Numbered from the stretch's first letter, positions 1-8,200 are shown. The stretch: 50,110 bases of DNA from Acidobacteriota bacterium (GCA_016789605.1 JAEUQO010000285.1:1-50110); one strand, 5' to 3'. The notes: generated from the letters alone by a model not told the origin. Program-made: numbers and translations.

Positions 1-605
1 CCTTGATACCAGTTCGTCAGCCGTCCGCTGCCGTTGTCCTGGCTGTTGAGCACCACGCGCGTTTTGCCCATTTGCAATCCGGCGCGCAACGCCGACGCAA
101 TCAGCGCATTGCCCAAACCTTGCTTGCGGTGCGCTGAATTCACCCCTAAATCCGTGACTTCAATCGAAGAGCGGTCGCGTTCGTGTACCATCACCGAACC
201 GACTTGCTGCCCCCCCGCGCCCGCTGTGATGCGATAGCTGCCTTTGCCCGCGCGCACTGGTGCAGAAACGTGAATCTGGCTGGTCTCCCGTTGGCTGCTT
301 GCGGGTTTGGCCTGCAACATCGCAGGCGGTGACTGAGGGCGATAAACAGCCGGAGCCGCGCTTTTGCTCCAATTTGTCTGCGAGGAAAATGCTGGCCGCT
401 TGGCTTGTAGAACGGGCCGCGACATTACAGTCACTTGCTGGGGCCGATAAACCGGCGGCGCAGTGCTGCGTTTCATCAGCACCGGCGTTGCCCGCAAAAC
501 GCGCGGCAACGATTGCGGGCGATAAAACGGCGGAGCTAACGGCCGCGACGCTGTCGTATGGCGTTGCACAACCGATGAGTTTTGAATCAAAGTCTTTGCC
601 GACAT
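1..605 (-). CDS. VYRPQ-motif cargo protein with GNAT acetyltransferase domain (3' end beyond window)
   Basis: The frame is open from an ATG at 605 to the left edge, so about 201 N-terminal residues are visible and the C-terminus is missing. The first 115 residues are proline-rich and carry three copies of a motif of the form PPxYRPQ (APPFYRPQ, APPVYRPQ, APAVYRPQ), two of them followed by LQAK. After this comes a GNAT-type N-acetyltransferase fold with the acetyl-CoA loop HRKQGLGNALI. The GNAT part and its DNA closely match the middle of the next gene upstream (636-2498), so the two arose by duplication. The gene starts 31 bp after that gene ends and is probably co-transcribed with it. By analogy with its neighbour, a toxin domain may follow outside the window; this is inference. 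Confidence 0.75.
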   Translation of the reverse strand, partial: MSAKTLIQNSSVVQRHTTASRPLAPPFYRPQSLPRVLRATPVLMKRSTAPPVYRPQQVTVMSRPVLQAKRPAFSSQTNWSKSAAPAVYRPQSPPAMLQAKPASSQRETSQIHVSAPVRAGKGSYRITAGAGGQQVGSVMVHERDRSSIEVTDLGVNSAHRKQGLGNALIASALRAGLQMGKTRVVLNSQDNGSGRLTNWYQ

Positions 606-635
606 AAGATGTCTTTGGTCCCGAATCAGTGTGCG

Positions 636-2498
636 TTACCCCGTGATGCCGCCACCGCCACCGCCACCGTTGTTGCCGTTAAACGGGTTTTGGCCGAGCG
701 GATGATTTTTTCCCCAAGGGCCAAACTCGTTGTCCAGGTCCACCCAGAAGTTCTTGCCAGACGTTTTTTTCTCGTCCCTGATCTTCTGACTGAGCCGCTT
801 CTTGACATATTCCCGCGACTTACGTTTTTGCGTTTTGTTCATCTTTTTGTAGGACGGGTCTCCCCTGAGATGCTTCGAGTTGCAAGCCGTATGGCCTGGC
901 CCCAAATTCTTTTCGTCGCCCCATTCCAGATATTGCTTCATTTGTTTGTGCTGGTCTGTCCCTTCACTCAATATCGTCTTAAGGCGTTTTGACGCTCTCT
1001 TGTCGTTCCTTAACTCCTGCGATATCTCGTCAAATGCGCCGAGTGTAGCTGCCGCGTTGTGATCAAGATGGCAAATGGGCGGCGCAAGGGCGATTCGTTT
1101 GCGCTTCTTCCCCTTACCCCGCTCTTGAAAAACGCCCTTTTCCTTTCCTTCCCTGGTGACGTGAACCGGCTGGCTGCAGTCTGAGCATGGCACCTCAAAG
1201 CTTCCTTGCCGCCCTAGCAAAGTCTTCTTAGGATGGCCCCCATAGACTTTATTGAATACGGTTTTGGATCCGCCCCCTGTGCGCTTCTGCGTGCCTTGCT
1301 TGTAATCAGTGTCCTTCGGGTCTTCATCCTCTTCGAACGATTCTGTATCTTCCTGACTATCCTCGTCAGTGTCGTCGCTATCGTCTGATTCTTCACTCGA
1401 AGATCGCTGTATGGTGTTGAGCGCGCGCGCTGAGCGAAAGAAAGGCGCAAAGGCAGAACCGGATGCCATTCGTCGCGTGATTTGCTCTAAACCAGCTCCT
1501 GGTCGAACGGTCAAGGGAAATGGCAGCAAAGAGCCTGTGGCAAGCGGAGTCGCAGAGTTTACCATCTTAGTCTGTAAGACCCTGGGCAACGGCTGTGGCC
1601 GATACACAGAAGGGGCAAGCACACCGCCAGCCCCCGCCCGTTTAGCGGGCGTCAGATTAAGCTGTGGCCACCCCACATTCGCAGTTTGACGCTGCACGGG
1701 AACACTCTTTGTGCTGTTGGCTTGGGGCAATGCAGAAACAGGTGCGACCTGTCTTTGCGTAACTTTTGATAGCACGCGACTGATCGAAGCCTCTAACTGT
1801 GGATAGCCACGGCGACTGCCGCCAGTACGAACAAAGCCCATCCCTTGATACCAATTCGTCAACCGTCCGCTGCCGTTGTCCTGGCTGTTAAGCACCACAC
1901 GCGTTTTGCCCATTCGCAAACCAGCGCGTAACGCCGACGCAATCAACGCATTGCCCAAACCTTGTTTACGATGGGCTGCGTCAACGCCTAAGTCCGTCAC
2001 TTCAATAGAAGACCTATCCCGCTCGTGCAACATGACCGAACCGACTTGCTGGCTGCCAGCCCCTGCGGTAATTCGATAGCGCCCTTTACCAGCCTGGAGG
2101 GGAGCGGAAACACGAACTTTTAGTGCCACCGTATTGCCCATTGCTGCCCCGGCAGCAGGCGCGGCTGACTTGGCCTGTAAGCCCAATGATGTTGTTTTTG
2201 GTTGCGGGCGGTAAACCGGAGGTGCGGTTGGCGGTTTGAGATGCCGTGATGTGCCCATCATTGTCGGCTGAACAGCCTGCGTCATACCTTGAGACCGATT
2301 GGCAATGGGCAAAAATGCAGGCTTCCGACTCAGTTGCACGCCCTGCGACGTTTTGGCTTGCACTAAGGTTGGGGGTTGTTGTGGCCGATAAACACCAGGA
2401 GCGGCTGGCAGCATTTTCATCTTTGCTGTGACAGACCGCCGAGATGACGCCTCAATTTTTCGAGGCGAGAAACCACTGCTCTGTTGCCGGTTTAACAT
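636..2498 (-). CDS. VYRPQ-motif polymorphic toxin: GNAT domain plus C-terminal HNH nuclease
   Basis: A 620-residue multidomain protein. The start chosen is the ATG at 2498, which has AGGAG eight bases upstream; an upstream in-frame start at 2537 has no such site. Order of parts: a proline-rich N-terminus with PGVYRPQ and PPVYRPQ motifs followed by VQAK or LQAK; a GNAT domain (roughly residues 125-240, acetyl-CoA loop HRKQGLGNALI); another proline-rich stretch with PSVYRPQ; a strongly acidic Ser/Asp/Glu linker after an IQR motif; and a Lys-rich C-terminal HNH-type nuclease with CSDC, HLDHN and GHTACN motifs that fit a zinc-stabilised beta-beta-alpha metal site. It ends in a glycine run. Likely a nuclease cargo of the adjacent secretion system. 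No immunity gene follows in the 31 bp before the next gene, which is odd for a nuclease toxin. Confidence 0.75.
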   Translation of the reverse strand: MLNRQQSSGFSPRKIEASSRRSVTAKMKMLPAAPGVYRPQQPPTLVQAKTSQGVQLSRKPAFLPIANRSQGMTQAVQPTMMGTSRHLKPPTAPPVYRPQPKTTSLGLQAKSAAPAAGAAMGNTVALKVRVSAPLQAGKGRYRITAGAGSQQVGSVMLHERDRSSIEVTDLGVDAAHRKQGLGNALIASALRAGLRMGKTRVVLNSQDNGSGRLTNWYQGMGFVRTGGSRRGYPQLEASISRVLSKVTQRQVAPVSALPQANSTKSVPVQRQTANVGWPQLNLTPAKRAGAGGVLAPSVYRPQPLPRVLQTKMVNSATPLATGSLLPFPLTVRPGAGLEQITRRMASGSAFAPFFRSARALNTIQRSSSEESDDSDDTDEDSQEDTESFEEDEDPKDTDYKQGTQKRTGGGSKTVFNKVYGGHPKKTLLGRQGSFEVPCSDCSQPVHVTREGKEKGVFQERGKGKKRKRIALAPPICHLDHNAAATLGAFDEISQELRNDKRASKRLKTILSEGTDQHKQMKQYLEWGDEKNLGPGHTACNSKHLRGDPSYKKMNKTQKRKSREYVKKRLSQKIRDEKKTSGKNFWVDLDNEFGPWGKNHPLGQNPFNGNNGGGGGGGITG

Positions 2499-2587
2499 GA
2501 CCATCTCTCCTACGGTTATTGCACGTCTTAACAACACTTACCTGTTCGCGCTGATCATCGTCGAAGAAGCCAGATGAGACGGAATTT

Positions 2588-3439
2588 TTATCGTACTGAC
2601 GGACTCTGTCTTCTATCTTGTCTGATACGAGCCAACCGATTCTGTAGCAAAGGCCGCCCCAAAGCGCCGTATGCAATGTCGAGCAGCTCACAACTGATCT
2701 CGAAGTATGCAGCATAGTCCCACAAATCTTTCCCCAATTTTAGCGCAGCTCCAGGGCATCCATTTTGTAGCGAGGCCAACGCCAATTCTTTGAAAGAACG
2801 AACTTCATCGGCGGAGGGATAATAAAGGGCATCCTGAAACGGATCTTTCGGCAGCAAAGGAACATATAGTTCGGCGGGAACTACGATGCCCATTCCATCT
2901 CGAGTTTGAGCCACGACTTGCCGGGAAATTGGCGCTTGGCCAAGATAAGGTGTTAGCACTTCCATAAACGCATCAAGCTGCCGTAATTTCGCCTGATAGT
3001 GCTCCGCAGATGCGGGGTCATCCTTCAGCAGGTTCTCAAAATTTTGCCGCTCGTCCGCGACGTAATTAGACACTGCCGCGAAAAGATCACCGTCAATTTC
3101 CAACTCGAAACTGTCATTGTGATAATAATGAGCAACCGGATAAGGAGAATGCTCAGGAGCGTCTACGTAGTACCCCCAGTGCAGCCCATCAACATTCCCG
3201 ATCAACAAAGTCACAAATTCCGGCGGATCTCTCCAGAATCTCGTTTCCAGGTCCGTGTTAGGTTCAGGTACTTCGTCGAACACCTGAAAAACATTTGCAG
3301 GGAAAAGGCCCAGCAAAGATTCGCCAAGAGACAATCCTCGCTCTTTCAAGACTTGCAAGAAATCTTGGAAACGAAAAAAGTCATCCGGAAATGGAAAACC
3401 AAAACTCGTTTCCAATACTTTTTGATATGAAACAGCCAT
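2588..3439 (-). CDS. HPF1-like / DUF2228 family protein, putative immunity protein
   Basis: 283 residues, ATG at 3439 with GGAGGT upstream. The N-terminus FGFPFPDDFFRFQDFL and the later LHWGYYVDAPE resemble the DUF2228 / histone PARylation factor 1 family, whose bacterial members are found in polymorphic-toxin loci. No signal peptide or membrane segment is seen, so it should be cytoplasmic. It sits 40 bp downstream of the HNH cargo gene at 3479-4693 and upstream of the GNAT-HNH gene, the usual place for an immunity gene. Known family links are to ADP-ribosylation, whereas the neighbouring toxins look like nucleases, so the partner is uncertain. A SUKH-like immunity protein is an alternative reading that I consider less likely. 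Confidence 0.6.
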   Translation of the reverse strand: MAVSYQKVLETSFGFPFPDDFFRFQDFLQVLKERGLSLGESLLGLFPANVFQVFDEVPEPNTDLETRFWRDPPEFVTLLIGNVDGLHWGYYVDAPEHSPYPVAHYYHNDSFELEIDGDLFAAVSNYVADERQNFENLLKDDPASAEHYQAKLRQLDAFMEVLTPYLGQAPISRQVVAQTRDGMGIVVPAELYVPLLPKDPFQDALYYPSADEVRSFKELALASLQNGCPGAALKLGKDLWDYAAYFEISCELLDIAYGALGRPLLQNRLARIRQDRRQSPSVR

Positions 3440-3478
3440 TAGACCGCACCTCCGTCAGTTGATTGGTGAAGGTAGGAG

Positions 3479-4693
3479 TTAGCAATTCGCATTGCCGGAG
3501 AAATTTGTGGTCACGTCACGCTGGTACACTTGACCCCCGCCTCCCAGGCTGGAGTTATGTGGGCCGTAAACGACTCTCAGGTTAGCGGTATTATTGTACC
3601 AAGCCTGGCGTGTAACCTGATCGGTGTTATGTCCAATGGCATTCCAATGCGCAACAACAGGCACAATATGATCTATGGAAGCAGTGTTATTTGCGTAGCA
3701 ATTGCCGCAGTGCTCACAGGCAAAGTTCCCAACGCCGCAAGCCCCTTGCACAGCCAAAAGCCTTGCGTTTTTCCAAATCGGGTCAACTGCGGCAGTAAAT
3801 CCTCCATAAAATCTGGAGCGGATCGTTTGCCCCAATGGCCGCGCAACACCATTTTGATGATAGGTATCCTTTACATCACAATCGGCAGTAATACAGTTAT
3901 CCTCTGCACAGCCAATTTCCGTAAAATCCTCACTGCTTTGGGTCCCTTCGCTCGAGTAATCAGAGTCATCCATTCTTTGGATGACCTGACGCTGGATGAT
4001 CTGACGCTGAACAACTCTAACAGGCTTTCTCCGAGTTTTTCTTGCAGAACAAGAGCACTTGGTGCAACCACAATGGGATTTAGCCTGTTTCGTGGGAACC
4101 ATCGGTTGAACTAGCGCCGTGGTGGTTCCCTCCTGTTGCTGTTGGGGAGTGCCCTTACCTGCGCGAGCGTTAGGTAAGGAAATGTTTGCAAACAATGGAG
4201 GCAAAGCACCTCCCCGATAAACTGGAGGGGCAGATGCGCCCCCTGTCTTTCTCTGCATCCCCCTCGTCAATGTCTGTCCCAAGTTCACTGATCCAACCCG
4301 TTGCGGACCTATGCGCCCGTCACCTGCTCGCCCAGAAATCGTGACGGGCACTTGCGCTGTGTTTCGACGGACAGCCGCCGCCGCGCGTGCAGACGTGTCA
4401 GGTGCCGCCTTGAATGGCTGAAGAGTTTGGCGACCTGAGTTCGGGCGATAGACAGGCGGCGCGACTGCCAGCGTTCTCGTTTGCAACGCCCCGTTTACCA
4501 TTTTGGCTTGCACGGGTTTCGCCGTTTGTTGAGGCCGGTAAACGGGCGGCGCAACAGGAGGCCGCTTCAACTGAACGGCAGGCGGAGCCTGTAACCGCGC
4601 CTGCGCATTTGCAATAGGGCGAGCGGGTTTGGCCTGCACTAAAGCAGGGCCAATAACGCGTTGATGTGCCCCGGGTTTCTTTAGTGGCTGCAC
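3479..4693 (-). CDS. VYRPQ-motif polymorphic toxin with C-terminal HNH nuclease
   Basis: About 404 residues. The GTG at 4693 is preceded by AAAGG at good spacing; another in-frame GTG at 4717 would overlap the upstream gene and lacks a ribosome site, so the start is uncertain by eight codons. The N-terminal two thirds are low-complexity and rich in Pro, Gln and Arg, with APPVYRPQ, APPVYRPN and APPVYRG motifs and nearby VQAK or LQP. A Cys-rich patch (CGCTKCSCS) and repeated VVQRQ/IIQRQ/VIQRM motifs precede an acidic linker. The last ~110 residues hold an HNH nuclease: CEHCGNCY, IDHIVPVVAHW and NLRVVYGPHNSS fit the metal-binding finger and catalytic His. Probably DNase cargo delivered by the adjacent injection system, with the downstream DUF2228 gene as candidate immunity. 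Confidence 0.75.
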   Translation of the reverse strand: MQPLKKPGAHQRVIGPALVQAKPARPIANAQARLQAPPAVQLKRPPVAPPVYRPQQTAKPVQAKMVNGALQTRTLAVAPPVYRPNSGRQTLQPFKAAPDTSARAAAAVRRNTAQVPVTISGRAGDGRIGPQRVGSVNLGQTLTRGMQRKTGGASAPPVYRGGALPPLFANISLPNARAGKGTPQQQQEGTTTALVQPMVPTKQAKSHCGCTKCSCSARKTRRKPVRVVQRQIIQRQVIQRMDDSDYSSEGTQSSEDFTEIGCAEDNCITADCDVKDTYHQNGVARPLGQTIRSRFYGGFTAAVDPIWKNARLLAVQGACGVGNFACEHCGNCYANNTASIDHIVPVVAHWNAIGHNTDQVTRQAWYNNTANLRVVYGPHNSSLGGGGQVYQRDVTTNFSGNANC

Positions 4694-4706
4694 GTAGCGT
4701 ACCTTT

Positions 4707-5483
4707 CTATTTCTCACCCGATTTGCGCGGCAAGACGGTCAGCGCGGCCTTGATGCCCATGCGGTCGGCTTCGGCTTCGAGTGCGTGGTCTTGCACGACG
4801 GCTACACCGCCGCCCAAAGGATTGCTGACGCGTCCCATCTTTTGCTGGACGACGTGCCACAATTCGTGCCCGAGAATTTTCTGCCCTTGCAAACTGTGCG
4901 GATTGTACTGGCCTGGCGCGAAATGGATGTTCGTGCCCCAGGTATACGCCAGCGCGCCGATAGAGGACGCTTCGCGTCCGACGTGAATGCGCACGTCGGA
5001 AAAGTCTGTGCCCATGGCCACTTCCATTTTTGCGCGCACGTCTTCGGGCAACGGCATGCCGCCGCTTTTCGGTTGCAACGAGACTTTGAAGGCTTCGACA
5101 CCCGGACGCCCTTTGCGTTGAATCGGCGCAGGCTTTTTCACCGGCGCGGGGCGGTTCTCATTTGCAACTGCGGGCTTTTGGGTACGCGCAACAGGCGCAG
5201 GCGGCTGTTTGGCGCGCGCTTTCAAAGAATTGGCTCCGCCCACCAGATTGGCTTGCACTGCGCCCGAAGCAGACGGCGCTGCTGGACGCGTGGGGGCGAC
5301 CACGGGCGGTTTGGGAGCGACTTTGGTGGCAAGCTTTGGTTGCGCCGCACGCGGTTGCGCCGGTTTGAAGACAGGCGGCGCATGCTGCGGATGACGATTT
5401 GGCGCGGCGGCTGCGACAGGTTGCACGACCCTGGGCGCAGGCTTGCCAGCGGGCAAAATTGGGGTTGGTGATTTACGCGGCAT
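4707..5483 (-). CDS. DUF4157 (eCIS core domain) protein with HELWH metalloprotease-like motif
   Basis: 258 residues, starting at the ATG at 5483 six bases after AGGAGG. The first ~125 residues are Pro/Ala-rich and basic and include APPVFKPAQ, a variant of the PPVYRPQ motif of the neighbouring cargo proteins, plus PIQRKG just before the folded part. The C-terminal half is a DUF4157 domain: MPLPEDVRAKME, FSDVRIHVG, TWGTNIHFAPGQ and HELWHVVQQ (residues 206-214), the zinc-type HExxH helix. DUF4157 proteins are characteristic of extracellular contractile injection system loci, where they are thought to help load or process cargo. Here it heads the cargo island next to type VI genes. Whether it cleaves anything is unknown. 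Confidence 0.85.
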   Translation of the reverse strand: MPRKSPTPILPAGKPAPRVVQPVAAAAPNRHPQHAPPVFKPAQPRAAQPKLATKVAPKPPVVAPTRPAAPSASGAVQANLVGGANSLKARAKQPPAPVARTQKPAVANENRPAPVKKPAPIQRKGRPGVEAFKVSLQPKSGGMPLPEDVRAKMEVAMGTDFSDVRIHVGREASSIGALAYTWGTNIHFAPGQYNPHSLQGQKILGHELWHVVQQKMGRVSNPLGGGVAVVQDHALEAEADRMGIKAALTVLPRKSGEK

Positions 5484-5604
5484 CACATACCTCCTACAAC
5501 TGAAATGCGTCGAGAAAACGGTTTGGCAGGTCCAACAAAAACGATTTGCATCTTACGACACCGCCAAACGAGCAACAAGAAACTTGGCACGGTTTTGCGC
5601 AAAA

Positions 5605-6834
5605 CTATGACGCAGACAAACCTGCTTTGCCGACGCGCGAAACCGCTGGTTGATGCAAGCGCAACAACGGATAAATCAGACTATTGACGAATACGCCGCG
5701 CGCTTCCTGTTGTTGCAACCGGCGAATGGTTTCATCGCGGTCATAACTGCCAGACATCACTTCATCACAAACAATCTTGAGCACGGCTGCAGGTGACGTC
5801 GGTACAGTTTGCGCCTCTTTGGCTCGCGGAGCAGTTTCGGCGGCCAGCAACAGCGCTAACAACCGCGACGAAAGCCACGGCGAATGCATCCAGGTTTGTT
5901 CCAAATAGTTTTTTGCCAGTTGCTGCGCCGCCGATTTGAACGCCATCAGATCATCCTCAGACGCCGTCGGTAATTGGCGCACAACAGCGATGTCGTGACG
6001 CGCCAACTGCACAAACGCTGTCAGCAATTGATCCAACTGGTTGATCTTTGCCAAAGCCGTCGGACTGGGCGATTTGCCGCGATAGTCCGCCACCTTCTTT
6101 TCCAGTATCTGCAACGAGGTCGGCATATAGGCCGTTTCTTTTTGCAAATCGCGGCGCACGCGTTCGCTGGCGTCGAGCACTTCGTGCAAGCTGGCGCGGT
6201 TGTATGGTGGCTTGACCTGCTTGAACAATTGCTCCAATTGATCCAGCAACACGGCAAAGCCTTTCGCGTCAGCCGGGCGTTTGCGCAACAACGAATGTTC
6301 AAGCGGCGTGCGCCAGATCAATTCGCCGTTCTTGTTGACGGGTATTTGCTCAACATAGGGCAACTGCTCATCAACCGGATTGCGGTTCAGCAAGCGCAAC
6401 ACGGTGTCAGAATCGTTTCCTGCCGCCAAAACTGCGCGCAACAATGAATCGTTTTTCGTCTGCGGCTCTGTCTGCGGTGCAGCCAACTTTTCGTGTTGCG
6501 CGCGTGCTTCATTCAAAGCGTTGAAGAGCGCGGCAAAGTCTGGCACCTCGGTACGAATCAGTGCGCGTAATGACGCGACGATTTCCGACGTTTGCCGATC
6601 AAGTTGCGCCGAATACCCCAGCTTGTCATAGAGCGTTTGCAGCTCTGGCGTCTCTTCGATCAATGTGCGCACAGCCAGGCGCGTATCCCAGGCAGTTGCC
6701 ATACGTTCAGCCGTCGCCGTTGGCATGTGCGCTGCCGAACGCTTGCGCGCAGCAAGCGCCGACCAGCGCCAAGTCAGTCCCAACACCAACAACGCCGCAC
6801 CAAACACTAGGTTGAGAACCTGGCAAGCAGACAT
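5605..6834 (-). CDS. membrane-anchored protein of unknown function in the T6SS cluster
   Basis: 409 residues with one hydrophobic segment at the N-terminus (about residues 6-24), after which the chain is soluble and mostly predicted helical with heptad-like Leu/Ala spacing. No catalytic motif or named family is recognised. It follows the SPOR-domain gene by 9 bp on the same strand and precedes the DUF4157 gene, so it belongs to the secretion operon. The single N-terminal anchor suggests an inner-membrane protein with a large periplasmic or cytoplasmic helical domain. It could be an accessory baseplate or membrane-complex factor specific to this T6SS lineage, but nothing in the sequence proves that. 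Confidence 0.6.
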   Translation of the reverse strand: MSACQVLNLVFGAALLVLGLTWRWSALAARKRSAAHMPTATAERMATAWDTRLAVRTLIEETPELQTLYDKLGYSAQLDRQTSEIVASLRALIRTEVPDFAALFNALNEARAQHEKLAAPQTEPQTKNDSLLRAVLAAGNDSDTVLRLLNRNPVDEQLPYVEQIPVNKNGELIWRTPLEHSLLRKRPADAKGFAVLLDQLEQLFKQVKPPYNRASLHEVLDASERVRRDLQKETAYMPTSLQILEKKVADYRGKSPSPTALAKINQLDQLLTAFVQLARHDIAVVRQLPTASEDDLMAFKSAAQQLAKNYLEQTWMHSPWLSSRLLALLLAAETAPRAKEAQTVPTSPAAVLKIVCDEVMSGSYDRDETIRRLQQQEARGVFVNSLIYPLLRLHQPAVSRVGKAGLSAS

Positions 6835-6843
6835 AACCCGAGC

Positions 6844-7554
6844 TCAGAGGCTGCGCGTAGGCCGCACAATCGCTTTCAGATTTTCTTGTTGGGCGATGTT
6901 AGCGGCAGCGCGCCGCGCATCATTCTGCGTCGTGTATGGCCCAAGCCGTACGGCATACCAGACGTTGTCCGCGATGTCCGAGCTTTGAAATACGGCTACG
7001 CTATAGCCCTTGCTCTCCAGTTGCTCCAACAATCGTTGCGCGTTGGCTTCCTGACGAAACGCGCCCACTTGCACGGCAAACGTCTGCCGCACAGGCGGAC
7101 GCTCGCCCGCGATCGCATCTGTCGCCAAAGAAACGGAGTAATTCGTTTGCGACGGACGCGCTGCCGGTGCGGCGCTGGCAACCGGTGGGGTTTCGGGCTT
7201 GCTCGCCGTGGTTGCGGCTGGCGGCGCAGGCGTAGGTTCTTTGGCGCTGGCGGGCTGCGGCAGATTCGCGCTGGCGACGACAGGCGGCGCGGCTGCCGGT
7301 TTCACCCGCGCCTCGTTCACGTCATCTGTCTCAGGTTCTTCACGCAGTTTGACAGGCTCCGGCCCAGGGTTCGGAGGCGCTCCCGCAGGTGTTGCCGCTG
7401 TTGGCGGCGCAGCGTTTTGCGCCAGCTCTGGCGGATTGGCATTTAAGCGCACCCCAACCAACAACCCGGCGGCAAAGAGCAACAGCCCTAAAACGCTCAG
7501 TCCGCCGAGCAATAAGGCAAGCGATTTTTTGTCGAGTGAGAATTCGTAATTCAA
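6844..7554 (-). CDS. SPOR-domain inner-membrane protein
   Basis: 236 residues. The start is a TTG at 7554 preceded by GGAGG at normal spacing; no ATG fits. A short cytoplasmic tail is followed by one membrane helix (about residues 14-35), then a ~115-residue Pro/Ala-rich linker, and a C-terminal SPOR domain (about 160-236) with FAVQVGAF, AQRLLEQLESKGY and WYAVRLGPY motifs. SPOR domains bind denuded peptidoglycan glycan strands, commonly at the division septum. In this operon, between the PAAR-like tip gene and an unknown membrane protein, it may fix the secretion apparatus to the cell wall. That role is inferred from context. Confidence 0.85.
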   Translation of the reverse strand: MNYEFSLDKKSLALLLGGLSVLGLLLFAAGLLVGVRLNANPPELAQNAAPPTAATPAGAPPNPGPEPVKLREEPETDDVNEARVKPAAAPPVVASANLPQPASAKEPTPAPPAATTASKPETPPVASAAPAARPSQTNYSVSLATDAIAGERPPVRQTFAVQVGAFRQEANAQRLLEQLESKGYSVAVFQSSDIADNVWYAVRLGPYTTQNDARRAAANIAQQENLKAIVRPTRSL

Positions 7555-7575
7555 TGAGATTCCTCCTTTAACCAG

Positions 7576-7962
7576 CTAAGGAATTTGCACGGTCGTTTGT
7601 CCGGGATTCGTAATCTCTATGACGCCCGCCCAGGCGCACATTAACTTGGAAGAGTCATTCAGCGCGGGCATGTTGGCAATCAACACTGTGGGTGAACCAG
7701 GCGCCCAAGGCGCGGGAATGACCGGCATACACGGTTGCGGCGTCAGAACGCCGAGCGCCGCCGCCGTTGCTGCCGCCACTGCCGGGTTGGCCAGGGAGCT
7801 GCACATGCCGAACGGCGGAATATTCACAATCGGTTTGTTATCCATGATATTGGCGTCGGGCGTTTGCGTCAGCACGCAGTTGGCGGGCAACACGATCAAC
7901 GAACTCGGCGCTGCGCCAAAGCTGCATTGCATGCTCGCCCCCATACAAACCTGCATTCCCAT
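7576..7962 (-). CDS. DUF4280 PAAR-like spike tip protein
   Basis: 128 residues. The sequence shows the DUF4280 / PAAR-like pattern: a short N-terminus with MQVCMGASMQCSFG, then SSLIVLP, NIMDNKP, NIPPFGMC, ALGVLTPQPC, PAPWAPGSPTVLI and a closing WAGVIEI. Conserved Cys and short beta repeats fit the sharp cone that caps the VgrG trimer and may hold cargo. It lies directly downstream of vgrG on the same strand, separated by 236 bp of palindromic repeats, and is followed after 21 bp by the SPOR gene. No C-terminal toxin extension is present, so cargo would have to bind in trans. Confidence 0.85.
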   Translation of the reverse strand: MGMQVCMGASMQCSFGAAPSSLIVLPANCVLTQTPDANIMDNKPIVNIPPFGMCSSLANPAVAAATAAALGVLTPQPCMPVIPAPWAPGSPTVLIANMPALNDSSKLMCAWAGVIEITNPGQTTVQIP

Positions 7963-7978
7963 AGCGACTCTCTGCGAA

Positions 7979-8058
7979 ATCAGAACACGCGACCTTGGTA
8001 CACGACAAAGTCAGGGCGCCAATATCCATCAGAATTTTTCAGCGTCGCGTGTTCTGAT
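7979..8058. repeat. 80-bp element bounded by perfect 15-bp inverted repeats
   Basis: ATCAGAACACGCGAC at 7979-7993 is the exact reverse complement of 8044-8058, with 50 bp between. It lies between vgrG and the PAAR-like gene and could form a large RNA hairpin or be a small mobile element. Confidence 0.7.
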
Positions 8059-8075
8059 GACGGCGGTTACCATTT

Positions 8076-8200
8076 AGATCGTTTTTCAATTCGCTTTACG
8101 GATTGGCCACAGAGCCACGGAGGCTCGGAGAAATACTTAGAAACCTCTGTGGCTCTGTGCCTCTGTGGCAAAACCCGTACGCCAAAATGAAATCTGATCT
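8076..8200 (+). repeat. 125-bp MITE-like element, family A copy 1
   Basis: Starts AGATCGTTTTTCAATTCG and ends AAATCTGATCT, giving imperfect terminal inverted repeats, with an inner CCACAGAG/CTCTGTGG stem. Near-identical 125-bp copies lie at 40764-40888 and 44699-44823 (inverted), with a truncated copy at 47992-48082. Its right end overlaps the vgrG stop codon. Confidence 0.85.
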
